Positions 37,166 to 48,328 of a DNA stretch of 64,000 nt are shown here, piece after piece (position 1 is the first letter of the stretch; the number at the start of each line of letters is the position of its first letter). The stretch is taken from assembly GCA_013350335.1 (NCBI GenBank), contig CM023535.1, positions 26,628,617 through 26,692,616 of the forward strand, written 5' to 3'. Under the pieces are notes generated by a model, which saw only the letters and a program-made list of their open reading frames with translations, made no database searches and was not told the origin of the DNA. Origin of the DNA: Chimonanthus salicifolius (taxonomy: Eukaryota > Streptophyta > Magnoliopsida > Laurales > Calycanthaceae). The position numbers and the translations under genes are program-made.

Positions 37166-37515
37166 TGTAATGACCCCACTCGATATTTCGAGGTCTTAGA
37201 GAGTTTTGTGAATCTTCGATTTGTTTTTGGTGTTTTGGTGGCAGTGAAGATTGTGTGGGATCCGTGGTGGACCTTAGTTTGCCTAGTTTCGAGCTTAGAG
37301 GCTCAAAGGGCATTTTGGTAATATTGATTTATTATCTATTTATTCATGCAAAAATATTGGAAAATCACACTTTGAGTATTGCCTTAAAATTATTTTATAA
37401 ATATTGTGTTCTTCTTTCTTTTTTTTTTTTTCTTTTTCATCATGTTTTATTCCTTTTGAATAGAAATTAATTTTTGAAGAACTTGATTTTAACTTATTTT
37501 AAAAAAAGAAAAACA
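37166..37515 (+). mobile_element. Start of the 5' LTR of a composite gypsy element
   Basis: Begins TGTAATGACCCC and aligns with the first ~330 bases of the LTR at 44548 ('gaggtcttagagagttttgtgaatc', 'tattcatgcaaaaatattggaaaa'). The preceding five bases GAGGT match GAGGC after 47429 with one mismatch, so 37166-47429 went in as one element. The rest of this LTR is missing; a copia fragment follows. Confidence 0.82.
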
Positions 37516-38265
37516 CTTTTACCATTCTTTCAAGCATACTTCAAATCCTTGAAAGAGTTGGTACATAAATGGATTTGGATAAGCACATTAGATCATTTTG
37601 ATCAACACTTTTAGTAGGTCACACCAAAAATCCATTTAAGAGCATAGAGCATGTTTCATTCCAAACGAAATTCACAAGTTTAAGAACTTGGAATGAAATG
37701 ACACTGTATATGAGTATCATACACACATTATACATGAGGTAATACACACATTACATTCATTTCCTAAATATGCACAAATCACAAGGCATATGAATTGAAA
37801 TGAAACAAGTATAATCCAATACTAGAGTGCAAACCTACATGTACATAAAAGTATCTTGCATAAGATCAATCCAACAATCAAACAAGAACATAAATTGAAG
37901 GCAAGATACAAGGTGATTCTAAAACATGTTTCAAATGTGAAATTCTTTACATATTTGAACATAATCATTGTGAGACTTGGAATCTAAGTTCACAATCCAG
38001 TGATGGCATTTTATCAAATCTGGTTTTAATCTTGGGTGCCTTCCCATTTGATCTTTTGAATCAACATTTTCAGATTTTGTACCATGATGTTGTCCTAACA
38101 TACGAGGCATACATTTTGGTACATGGCCTTATAGGATACTTGGAGGTTTCTACATTCATCAAGTTCCTTTTTCTTTATTCTCTTCTTCTCTAGAGGATTT
38201 AGCTTGGACTTTTTCAATGGATGGACTATGTTCATCAAAACAATTACCATGGGGTTTGTCCACAC
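37516..38265 (-). mobile_element. Inverted fragment of copia internal region
   Basis: The reverse complement aligns with about 19130-19850 of the copia element (for example 'gtaggtttgcactctagtattggattatacttg', 'gattccaagtctcacaatg', 'catttgaaacatgtt'). It carries no LTR or primer site. Its junctions with the LTR start on the left and with another LTR on the right look like illegitimate recombination. Confidence 0.75.
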
Positions 38266-38629
38266 ACCCTAAAATGAGGTTTCTTAATTATTTTATTTAA
38301 CATTTATTTAATTAAGTAAATAGTGTTAAATTATGGTTTTTATTTAAATCAATGGTTTTTAGTGAAAGTTAAATTCCAAAATTTTTTGGAGATTAAGGTT
38401 TCAAAACCCAACTTATTATAAGGTTGGATTAAGTTTTTGAGTTTTCAAAATCTTATGTTTAGTTAAAAATCGAGTTTTTATCAAATAAAGGGCTTATTTG
38501 TAAAATGGAAACTTGAAGAGGGCTGATCAATAACCAGACCAAACAGTATCGTTACTGTTTGGAACGTCAGCTGTCGCTGCATGCAGCCGCATGCAGTGGC
38601 CAACCGGCCACTTCTTCCAGCTGATTTTC

Positions 38630-38637
38630 TATATAAT
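38630..38637 (+). promoter_or_regulatory. TATA box of the gypsy LTR
   Basis: TATATAAT followed about 45 bases later by 'ctctctctccctcag', a common layout around plant retroelement starts. The inverted relative has TATAAG at 63461-63456. Confidence 0.55.
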
Positions 38638-39131
38638 GGCCCTCTATCAGCCTGAGCAAACTCCCAGCAAATCCCTCTCTCTCCCTCAGTGCTCTCTGTT
38701 TTTTCAGCCGATCACCCCCTTACTGTTCTTCCTAGTTTTCAGTCACCGTAGCCTTAAAGGAAGATTTTCCAAAAATCAGATTTCTCAACCAAGGAACTCC
38801 AGTGAAGGTAATCATTGTGTTCCTCTTTCAATTTCAATGGGGATAGAATCAAGAAAAACCAGTTTTGGCCTTGTTTTGAGTAAGAAAAACCATTTTAAAG
38901 TTTAAGGAAAAACCCGGTTTTAATGTACTAGTAAGGTTTCAGTGTTAAAATCGGATGGCCTAGTGAGCTTCAAAGCTCCAAACCTTTCCCTATGGAAAGA
39001 GGACTCCTAGAGGAGTCCATTGGACCGGCTAGATGTGGAAACCGAATCCGGAAAACCCACTGTTTCCGGATTCGTATTTCACTGTGTGTTTGCTGTCACT
39101 GTCTGCTGTTGCAGACAGTGGAGGAAGACGG

Positions 39132-39500
39132 CTCTCGGACGGCCCGAGAGCCGAGCTTCGGACGGTCTGAGGCCTTCTGACGGTCCGAAAGGATCCCTCG
39201 GACGTTCTGAGCTTCACCCGAACCCATTTACGACCGAGGCTAGCCTAACCCACTCGGACGACCCGAGTAGAGTTCGGAAGGACCGAACCCACTCGGACGT
39301 TCCGAACCCTAACTTCGGATGTTCCGAGGTACCCAAACCGATCAAGACCTGTTTTCTCTATTTTCAGTTCGGATGGACTTCGGATTATCCGAGACCCAAT
39401 CTTCGGACGATCCAAAGTCAGACCCAAGATCAGAGGTCAGTGACTAGTTTAGGTGCGGTTCGGATGATCCGAAGCCACAGTACCTGGTTCCGAGGTATGT
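39132..39500. repeat. Dyad array, word TCGGA-N3-TCCGA, in a gypsy LTR
   Basis: Copies with perfect arms: CTCTCGGACGGCCCGAGAG (39132-39150), ACTCGGACGACCCGAGT (39252), GTTCGGAAGGACCGAAC (39272), TCGGATTATCCGA (39380) and TTCGGATGATCCGAA (39459-39473); further copies with one mismatch lie at 39290 and 39314. It starts about 500 bases after the TATA box. Confidence 0.93.
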
Positions 39501-40329
39501 TCCGAGGGACCCAGTTTTTAAGTGTTAAATCTTGTTTGGTTATTATTGATTGCATGTGATGTTTCACTTCCAGGCCGACTCTATTGGTCGGGCACTGAGT
39601 GATATCACTTCCAGGCCGACACTATATTTGTCTGGCATTGAGTGACCTCGAGGCCTTACTCAACATATCAGATTTGGTCCTATCCAGAAGACAACCGAGA
39701 AGTGACCTGAGAATCGAGACCTAACTCAATAAGTCAATCTGGTCAATGGCCAGAAGACAATATGAGTTTTGGACTGAGCACCTTATTATTTTATCTTGTG
39801 GATTATTATTATTTAAAAATGATAGAAACCAAGTAGGAGACTCAATTCCATGTACCTTATATATTTTTGGGAAAACAAGTATGATTTCGAAATACTACTT
39901 GTGTGTATGTATGTGATGCTATGCATATTGACGTGATAATGATTGTGCACTTATTTGTTTGTTTGAACAGAGACCGCGAAACCACACATACGGTGAGAGA
40001 ACTTGACTTTGCAGTAGATGTAAACAGGTTTTGTTATTTGAGATGGATTTTGGAGCAATGGGTGGTTTCAAGTTGATGAACCCACTCATGTGCCTAGACA
40101 TGATGCATTATGGTAAGAGTGCTTATGATGATGGTGAATATTATGATGTTCATCATATGAGATGTGATACTGCTTCCCATACCTTTTACTATTGAACCAT
40201 CGCCGAGCTGAGGTGTCGGTTACGTCTACTGGACCAGGTGGGTCGACAGTGACTGGCAAGGTGTGTCAGTACCGGTTTGAGGTGCATACCAGAGATGTAC
40301 TTGGAATGATGTATTTTGACCTTGTCGGG

Positions 40330-40585
40330 ACTTAATACTATTGGTGTTAGGATAGTATCTAGGGGTTACGGTGGATGACAGCAGTATTGGAAAACAAATG
40401 ATGAATTATGGGACTGGTGATGATATTATGCTTATTTGTTATCAAGGGGTTACGGTGACTTAATACTATTGGTTTCAGGATAGTATCTAGGAGTTGCGGT
40501 GGATGACAGCAGTATTGGAAAAGAAATGATGAATTATGGGACTGGTGATGATATTATGCTTATTTGTTATCAAGCATGAGATGTT
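40330..40585. repeat. 128-bp tandem duplication in the gypsy LTR
   Basis: The block starting 'acttaatactattgg' at 40330 recurs at 40458 with only a few changes. Confidence 0.9.
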
Positions 40586-41126
40586 ATTGCAACTGTTGAT
40601 TATTTTTGCTAACCTGTTGTTTACTATAAAACTGCACTGTTATATTTCCTTCACTGGGCTAGTTAGCTCACCCCACTCACCTTTCAGGAGATGAACCCGG
40701 GGAGGAGAACCCTCTATTTCAAGCTTAGGGTGGATAAGCTGCGGCGGTGTTTTGGGATTCCCACTGAGGGGAATACCCTTATCTTTGCTTTCTGGTTCTT
40801 GGAACCTCTGGTTTTTGTAAAGTACCGAGTGTGGTACTTAGTTTGTATTAATGTTATGTATTAAGACTTCTATGCTTTTGTAGTTACTCTGATGATGTCT
40901 TAAATGATAATTCAGTGTTGGATTTATGTGAACATGTTGTGTGTTGCTGTTGTGCTCTTGTTGGTATCAGACTTATGGTATATATTTGAGTCCACATGTT
41001 GGGATCATGTGTGACCCTTGGGCCCAACCATTGATCCGGCCTAGTTAGAATTCTTGAGTTAGTTTAGTTTCAAAAAAAAAAAAATCAGTCGCATTCCGGG
41101 CCCACCTTTCTGGTCGGAGCGTGACA

Positions 41127-41507
41127 CATCATCAGAGGGGGAACTTGAGCAACAACTGATGATTGTACTTTAGGTTTTGAGGGATCATCAGTTTTATGTG
41201 AAGTACAACGAGTGTGAGTTGTGTTTGTTAGAAGTTCAGTTTCTGAAGCTTGTGGTGTCAACGGACAACATGGTCATGGACCCAACCAAGGTTGAGGCCG
41301 TTATGAGTAAGGAACAACCGTAGGGTATGACCAAGACCCTCAGCTTTTTGGGTCTCGTGGGTTACAATCGACGGTTCATCAAGTACTTCACCAAGATTGA
41401 CCCCCATTAAGAGGTTGACCAGCGAAAATGTGCCATTCGTCTGGGATGAAGCTTGTGAGATAGCCTCCAAGAGGCTGAAGATAGTCTGACTTTCGTTTCG
41501 ATGTGGA
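41127..41507 (+). pseudogene. Fragment of gypsy reverse transcriptase (thumb and connection region)
   Basis: Plus-strand frame reads VLRDHQFYVKYNECELC, VSTDNMVMDPTKVEAVMSKE, SFLGLVGYNRRFIKYFTKI and, after a frameshift, FVWDEACE. These match the region after the catalytic Asp pair in gypsy pol. It has three in-frame stops and lacks the catalytic part. It abuts an LTR at 41126 and a Tat-like LTR at 41508, so it is a slice of pol left between two insertions, plausibly of the 37166-47429 element. Confidence 0.85.
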
Positions 41508-43630
41508 TGTTGAGCATTGAAAATAACCATTTTACGCTTTAATTTTGGATTAGGTAGCCGTTGATTTGTGTATATTAGATGTGTTTAATGTTATTTGTTA
41601 GATTTGCAATGTATTTGTAAGAATACAAGAAAAATGAATTAAAATGCAGAAAAGTGGCCATAATTCTATTTTTCGAAAGGTTGTAATTTTTACCACCTAA
41701 TTTGATTTTGGAATTATTGTTAATTATTAGAATTCAGATCCGAATATGAGCGTTTGAATTATAATAATAATTTTTAGATTGTGTTAAATTCTAAAGGTGA
41801 TAGAAATTTATAAACACACAAATGGACCTACTGTTTAAGTCTGAAGTCTATAAGCCAACGTCCACCAGTATTTCGGACCAAATAAAATTTCAAGTATGGG
41901 ATCTAAGTTCAAAAGACCAAGTGGGACCAGTGAATTTCGTTTGAAGTATTGTGGAAGCAAGAATGAGAAAAAAAAATGGGATTTGGATTGACCAAAGTGA
42001 ATTTTGGAAGGAGGAATATTTTGACATAGTTTCAGTATTTTGGCCATAACTTTTTACTCCGAGTCCTATTGCATTTATTCTTAATGCATTGGAAAGAATA
42101 CTTCAAGGGCTACAACTTTTTAGTTTATGTAATTTCATGATTGGGGACTTAAAAAAGGACAAAATTGAGCTGCAAGCTGGTGCATATGTAGAAATATGGG
42201 ATTTGCACCCTACTTTCTAAATAAATCCAAAATCCCTAAAATCATGGTGCCTTATCTGCAAAATTCGGCCATGGATTGAAAAAGACAGTGAATTTGGAGA
42301 ATTAAAAGAGAGAGAATTTGCAAGAAACTTTAGGAGAGAATTATGGAGGAAGTTTAGAAAAGAGAATTTTGAAGAAAGTTTTGGAAAGAGAATTATGGAG
42401 GAATTCTCTCTAAGCCTTGCCTAATCCGATTTCTTTTGAGCACTATAAATAAAGGAGTTCAGGCATTTTTAAAATTTGAATTGGAGAAAGGAACTAAGAA
42501 GAGCAGAAGAAAAAGGAATATTCAAATTTTTTCTGTGAGTTCTTTTATTTTTATTTTTATTTTATGTCTTTGATGCAAAAACTCCAAAGCATTGTAATTT
42601 TAATTTCCAATTTAATTGAATGAAATTCATGGTAGCTTCTTTAGATTTATGGCTTTCCCAATTGTTAAATATTTTATGGTGATTGATTTTTATGTTATTT
42701 TAATTCTTTTTAAGATGTTATGGAATTAATTAATTTAAGAGTTTTCAAGGAAAGTAAAACCCCGTTTAGGATCGGTGGAACATAACATTTTCAAATCTAA
42801 GACTTTTTTCGAAGAGTAGTTTCTTTTTAGATTCGTAAAGGAGAGTAGAAATTCTGCCCAAGTCTAAGGCTTGAATTGAAAATTTCTGACTTAATGGACA
42901 TCATGATTTTCTTAATTAGAATTTTAATAAATAGAGAATATGAATTTATATTTAATAATTCTAGAAGATTTCATAGTCTAGACAATTGTTTTATCTTTAA
43001 GTGAGATAATATGCCACCCTAATTACTTGACTCAATTTCATTGTACATTATGTGAATATTTTATTATTTTTATTAAAAAATTTATTCTTTTCTTATTCTC
43101 TCAAATTCTTTTGAAATAGGTTCAGATTGATTTAATTGCATTTTAATTTTGTTCTCTTAAACTGGTTTGAGATTATTTACAAATTCTAGATCCTTACCAT
43201 TGCTTTAATTAAATTAGATTTATTGGTTAGATTTTAGATTTAGATGAAGATACTCTAATTTCTAGATTAGTTTCTTAAAACTAGAATGCAACTACATTAA
43301 AATCGTATTTGTAAAAATTAGAATTTAATTTTCATATTTAGGTTATTTCTAAAGATCTATATTTTTTTTAATCACAACGTTTCAATTCTAGATTAGTTTC
43401 TTAAAACTAGAATGCAACTACATTAAAATCGTATTTGTTAAAATTAGAATTTTATTTTCATAATTAGGTTATTTCTAAGATCTATATTTTTTTTATCACA
43501 ACGTTTCAATTTCATATATTTTATTTTTGCATATATTTTGTTGTTTCCTTGTGGGTTCGACCTCGCACTCTGAACGCTATACTATTAAATGGTTCATGCG
43601 CTTGCGAGTTATAAATTTAAAATTCGCACA
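41508..43630 (+). mobile_element. Tat/Athila-like LTR inserted in pol
   Basis: Begins TGTTGAGCATTG and ends near 'aaaattcgcaca' at 43630, with the family tail 'gttcgacctcgcactctgaacgctatactattaaatggttc'. It is followed by an Asp-tRNA primer site, so it is a 5' LTR. A tandem duplication of period 126 lies at 43255-43508. No genes. Confidence 0.83.
43255..43508. repeat. 126-bp tandem duplication near the LTR end
   Basis: The block beginning 'tctagattagtttcttaaaac' at 43261 recurs at 43387 almost unchanged. The difference is a few single bases and one-base indels. Confidence 0.9.
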
Positions 43631-43639
43631 ACAAGTTTT

Positions 43640-43707
43640 TGGCGCCGTTGCTAGGGATCGAACCCTGGTCACCCACATGACAGGCGGGAATACTCACCAC
43701 TATACTA
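43640..43707 (-). other. Asp-tRNA-like sequence at the primer site (full tRNA complement)
   Basis: The first 18 bases on the plus strand, TGGCGCCGTTGCTAGGGA, are the primer site. The match to antisense Asp tRNA then continues for 50 more bases. On the minus strand it reads from TAGTATAGTGG through the GTC anticodon loop (CTGTCAT), the T loop (TTCGATC) and the acceptor 3' strand to CCA. I count six differences over 68 bases from the plant Asp tRNA as I remember it. The 5' acceptor strand is not recognisable and the T stem has a mismatch, so it is unlikely to be a working gene. The encoded CCA argues for copying from a mature tRNA. Confidence 0.8.
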
Positions 43708-43740
43708 GAAAACAAAGTTTTGTTGAGTCTAAGTGATTTT

Positions 43741-44309
43741 TCAGCATTAATGGGTAAATAAAATTTTTTTATGTCATACTTTTTCAAGAGGATTTTTATA
43801 GAATTTATATTCAGAACAAATTTTACACAACCATATTTAAATTAGTTGGAAAAAGAAAAATATTACACGAGTCTAGTAATCAATGGAGGAATACTGGTGG
43901 AGACTTAGCCCAATGAGCTTTAGTGACAATCTATTTTCTGATGGATTAATTCAAACCATTTTTCTTTCTTAAGCGCATCAAGTCGTTGTGGATCTCATTC
44001 TTCTTCAATTTTGGTCATATAACTGAGAACGCCATCAAATTTGAGTCAGTACACTTGAAATTTTTCGAAATTTATTTGAAACAACGAAATCATCTTATGA
44101 AACTTAGGATATGATTTAGGTCATTTTTCGATCGTGTGCGCCTTCATGCCTACCTATTTTTGGTCATTTACCCTGATAGTTCCCAATTGAGCCTATATAT
44201 CCTATTTTATTGATTGCACATGTTTACTGTACCCAACTCCTATTCTGGAGTCTGAACCTCATTGAAATATCTGTGACCTATTTTAAAAGCTCAGAAGAGG
44301 TTAGAGATA
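43741..44309 (+). mobile_element. Third copy of the Tat-like 3' internal region
   Basis: Homologous to about 26630-27180 ('acacaaccatattt', 'aagaaaaatatt', 'gagacttagcccaatgagcttta') and, toward its end, to 29300-29370. It follows the primer site almost directly, so this element lacks all of gag and pol. The region ends near 44309 without a 3' LTR. Confidence 0.68.
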
Positions 44310-44547
44310 GCAGAGGGATTTGCTACCGTCGGAGGAGGGATCAGTATAGATTGAGGATTCGAGGTAGCAAAAGGCTTTTTGGTAAAACGATACGCTTGGT
44401 TTTGATGCTTTGGCAGTGTAAGGGTAGAAAGTCTTCTACTTGCGATAATGAGGCAATGATACGTAGGTAGTTTCTAGTCTTGTTTGAGACTTGAAGTATA
44501 AGTTCAGTTTGAATTTCGAGGACAAAATTCCTTAAAGGGGGTAGTGT
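44310..44547 (+). mobile_element. 3' internal end and polypurine tract of the composite gypsy element
   Basis: Short stretch ending 'tttcgaggacaaaattccttaaagggggtagtgt', which is the polypurine tract and preceding 'cgaggac..aaattcc' box typical of Tekay/Del-type chromoviruses. No clear protein remains; whether a chromodomain was present cannot be seen. Confidence 0.72.
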
Positions 44548-47429
44548 TGTAATGACTCGACCCAATATTTTGAGGTCTTAGAGAGTTTTGTGAATCTTCG
44601 AGTTGTTTTTGGTGTTTAGGTGGGAGTGAAGATTGTGTGGGCTCCGTGGTGGACCCTAGTTTGCCAGATCTCGAGCTCAGAGGCTCAAAGGACATTTTGG
44701 TAATTTTCGTTTATTATCTATTTATTCATGCAAAAATATTGGAAAACCACACTTCAAGCATTACCTTAAAATTACTTTATAAATATTGTGTTCTTCTTCT
44801 CTTTTTTTTTTTCATCATGTTTTAAGACCTTGATTTTAACTTATTAAAAAAAAAAAAAAACACGAAACCCTTGCTTGTGGCACTGTACCGTAAACCCCCT
44901 CTCCTCTCTCCCTCTCGATCGCAGATCTCTCTCTCTCTCCCTCGTCTTTCCTTCTTTCTCTCTTCAGATCCCTCTCTTTTCTCTCCCACTCCAAAACCCT
45001 AAGAGACCCCCTTCCCTTACAGCAGCTGCCGCATCCCCCAACCCTTTTTTACATAGTTCGCTCTCTCTCTCTCTCTTACACGTTTTCTTCTTCTCCTCCT
45101 TCTTTTCTCCCACTGAAATAACCCCTCCATTTCTTTCTCTTCTCCGGTACTGTAGTTGTTTTCCCCGCCATTCTCTCCCAGTGTCTCCCGTCGTCGAGTT
45201 CCAGCCCTCTGGTCGCCGCAATCGATTCGGGTACACGATTTTTTCCCTCTTTCGTTTCCCTGTGATCTTCTTCCATCTCCTCTCTTAGTCTTTCCCCCTC
45301 TTCCCTCAATTTTTTGAGCATTTCCTTGGTTTTCAACAATTTTACTTGGTTTTTGTCAGTTTTCCTTGATTTTCCTGCATTTTCATCGATTTCCTTGCTT
45401 TTCCCCTATTTTCCTAGTATTCTATTTCCCATCTCCGACTCAGTTGCACGACCCAGTTGACTCGATCAAGTTTCCTAGTCGACTCAGTCGGACTCCAGGG
45501 TTTGACCCAGCTTTTGGACTTGGATCGGATCTATCCCAGCTAGGCCAGGCCCAAATTCGACCCAGTCCTGCTTTGGATCCAACCATTCGTTTGGCCCAGA
45601 CCTGGTTCAGCCCAACCAATTCTGGCCCAATCCAGCTCTACCAGGCTCCTTGACCCAACCCGATCTTGGGCCCAGTCTTGGACTTGGCCCATCCAGTCTA
45701 GGCCCGACCCATTTCAGGCCCGGCCCATTTCAGGTCCGACCCATTTTTTCAGAGCCCGTTTCAGGTCTGGTCCGTTTTTCAGAGCCCATTTTAAGGCCCG
45801 GCCCAGTTCAGCCAGTCTCGGGCCCATCCCAGTTTAGGTCCGTTTTCAGTTCTGTCTCGTTTTAGCCCTTTTTATCTTATTTACTTATTCTTTCTTCCTT
45901 TTTTCAACAGACTGAGCTCCCTTCAACCCTTCAAGCCACTTGCTCGCTTCGAATTTTCGACTCCACACACACAGTGAGGGGACTTATCACCGTTTTAGCA
46001 TGCATTCGCATCTATTTAACCTTAACCCTGGACATGAGTGACTTGAATGGGTCCCTTTGTTTATTAAGCCACTCGGTATGGGAAATGTTGAATGAATCTG
46101 TGGCAAGGGGCCCATTCGGGGGTGTTCATATCAACTATATGCGATTAATGAGAAATTTTGATCGAACAAATGGATACTGAACATGATGTTAAAACCTTGG
46201 TAACATAGTGTGTAAGTATAACAAGTGAATGAATTTGTAAAGAGAACAAGATATGTGTTGGACATCGAATATAATACTTGGAACTTAATGATAACATGTT
46301 TTGTGTTTATTTACAACATGTGACAAATTTATGTTGAGAGCAAGATACGTGTTGGATATTGAATATGATACTTGGAAGGTGTTGATGATACATTGCGTGT
46401 TTATGTATAAGATGCAAATGTAATCACATGTTGGACACGGAGATACGTGTTCTAAGTAACTCGTTATATGCTATTGAATTACATGATGGAATTAGATATT
46501 AATTTTTGGTTAACTAAATTGGAATGTGCCTATATGTTATATACGATCATAATAAGTGCAGGTAGGAGACGTAACTAGCAACAGATAGTGTGCCGCTGGG
46601 TGTCGTAATGGAGGAACCATTTATATGTGTATATGGTTATGATGACATGATGATGTTGGTTGTTGGGAGGACTTCCCCGTTACGCTCCAGCGGTTGAGAC
46701 ACCCATAGGAGATGCGGGTCTCCCCGTCACGTTCTGGCAGTTGAAGTGCCTGTCCTTGAGTTCGGTTTCCCCGTTATGCTCCGACGGCTGAGACCCCCAT
46801 AGGGGATGTGGGTTTCCCCGTTGCATTCCGATGGTTGAGGCAGTTGTATATTGTATGGCCTCCCGTTTGTATTGGTAAAGGAGACCAGAGTTGTTGGAGG
46901 GCCATTTTGAGTTATGGAGGTGATGTCCGGACTAGTCAGTGGGACCATTGGTTAGTAGTATATTTGAGTACTCATGTATTTAGACATTCTTTCTATTATG
47001 ATGTTTACTCTATTTCATACATGTGGTATCTGTTATGTTGTTGCCATGTGATTTGTTTTATCCCTTCACTTGATTGGTTAGCTCACCCCTTACCTTTCAG
47101 GTACCCCGATCATGGAGGAGCCGGGCGAGCCCTTTGAGTAAACACCCGGAGAGGAGCAGTAGTAGTTAAGCATTTATGTTCATATTTATGTTTTGAATTT
47201 GAGAGACTCTAGTTTGCATGGACTTATTATTACACGCTTATTTGGATGACTGTATAACTATGTTCAGTTAGTCAAAGGTCGTTTATTATGTTTCTTGACA
47301 TTATAGACTTGTGGTTTGTGAGCGGGAAGTAGTTACCTCATTTCAAAAAAAAATTAGACCGATATCCATCCTTTGCGACTTTTTGAGTTGTTTCAAAGAT
47401 AATGCACCCGTAACGGGATGGGCATTACA
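44548..47429 (+). mobile_element. 3' LTR of the composite gypsy element
   Basis: Begins TGTAATGACTCG, ends 'gggatgggcattaca' (2882 bp), followed by GAGGC. Contains a CT-rich region (44880-45120), a stretch with about ten GGCCCA/GGCCCG motifs (45540-45840) and a 47-bp tandem repeat (46674-46861). The open frames within (for example 44875-45288) are low-complexity proline/serine/leucine readings and not genes. Confidence 0.85.
46674..46861. repeat. 47-bp tandem repeat, four copies
   Basis: Units begin with 'tccccgtt' at 46674, 46721, 46768 and 46815, an exact spacing of 47. Each unit carries 'ctccgacggctgag'-like and 'cataggggatgtgggt'-like parts with several substitutions. Confidence 0.9.
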
Positions 47430-48328
47430 GAGGCTATGAATGAATGGTTCTGATTAAAAGGGGTTTAGATCTAAAGGTTCAACAATGGGTGGTTAAGATG
47501 GGTTGTATAAATGGTAAGGTTTTCTATGGAGGGTTGTGGTTCAAAGGTTGACATAAATGATTGGTTGGATGAATGACCTAGATCTAACATGAAGAATGTA
47601 TAGAGTGGATTTCAAATGAAGGTTCAAGGGTTACCTACATTGTATGCATGAAATGACTGGCTTAGATTAAGAGATGGTGAAATGAATGGTGGATGTTCAA
47701 GGAGAGGGGGCGTGTGAATGGATTAGGGCTTAGGGTAAAATTCGAACATGGGTAGTTGGATCTCAGGGTTTAGAGCAATTGGTCCTCTAGTGAACACCTT
47801 GGACTTTGGACAATTGGGCTTTGACTTTGGCATGTTGGACTTTAGCTTGCAAACTGGCACGGCCCATATGTAGAATGCGCATGGATTACTGGGCCTAGCC
47901 CAGTTATGGCATGTGGAGCATGGCTTGGCCCAATTGAAATGGATCTCTTGCCCAAAGACTTCAAATGTCAAACTCAAGCTCTTCTCTGGCCTCTTGATTT
48001 GCAGTTTCTCTCTCCAGAATTAAAATAATTAATTCACCACTTAAAATCTAAAATTATTGAATTAATTTAGACTCTCATAATTGGATCCAGATTATTCAAT
48101 TTACAATTAAAATCCTAAAAGTGGTCTAAAATTAATTATTAAAATTCTAGGTCTTCCATTTTTAGCTCAATTACTGCATTTATCCGAGTTTTTTATTTAT
48201 TTCCTGTACTTTTCAATTTTATCTACCAAACTGACAAATAATATTTAATGCACCTAATATATACAAAATTGAGAGTTAACTAGTCCAATAATTAGAGATA
48301 AAATAGTCATTTTTCATGTCTCAATATC
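47430..48328 (-). mobile_element. Inverted Tat-like LTR, right part
   Basis: Continues the LTR interrupted at 37165. It shows the family markers 'ggcccatatgtagaatgcgcatgga', 'ttggcccaattgaaatggatctc', 'tagactctcataattggatccag' and 'aaatagtcatttttcatgtctca', the reverse of the family start, near 48328. Confidence 0.75.

Larger units (their letters stand above)
38266..41126 (+). mobile_element. Gypsy LTR of a second family, left end missing
   Basis: Ends 'cccacctttctggtcggagcgtgaca' at 41126, the reverse of the start at 60967, and is homologous over most of its length to the inverted LTR 60967-64000. The first bases of the family LTR are missing at the junction with the copia fragment. It contains a TATA box (38630), a CT-rich start region, a dyad array (39132-39500) and a 128-bp tandem duplication. 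The open frame 39020-39559 spans the dyad array and is not supported as a gene. Confidence 0.78.

Noticed and set aside
39020..39559. A 179-codon plus-strand open frame
   Set aside because: It runs through the dyad array of an LTR; its repeated 'DDPSR/SDVPN'-like residues come from the DNA repeat. No domain and no related frame in the homologous LTR.
43640..43716. A functional tRNA-Asp gene on the minus strand
   Set aside because: The CCA end is encoded, the 5' acceptor strand does not pair with the 3' strand, the T stem has a mismatch, and the site is exactly where the retroelement primer site belongs.
44875..45288. A 137-codon open frame rich in Ser, Leu and Pro
   Set aside because: It lies in the CT-rich part of an LTR, is low complexity, and overlaps frames of similar length on the other strand.
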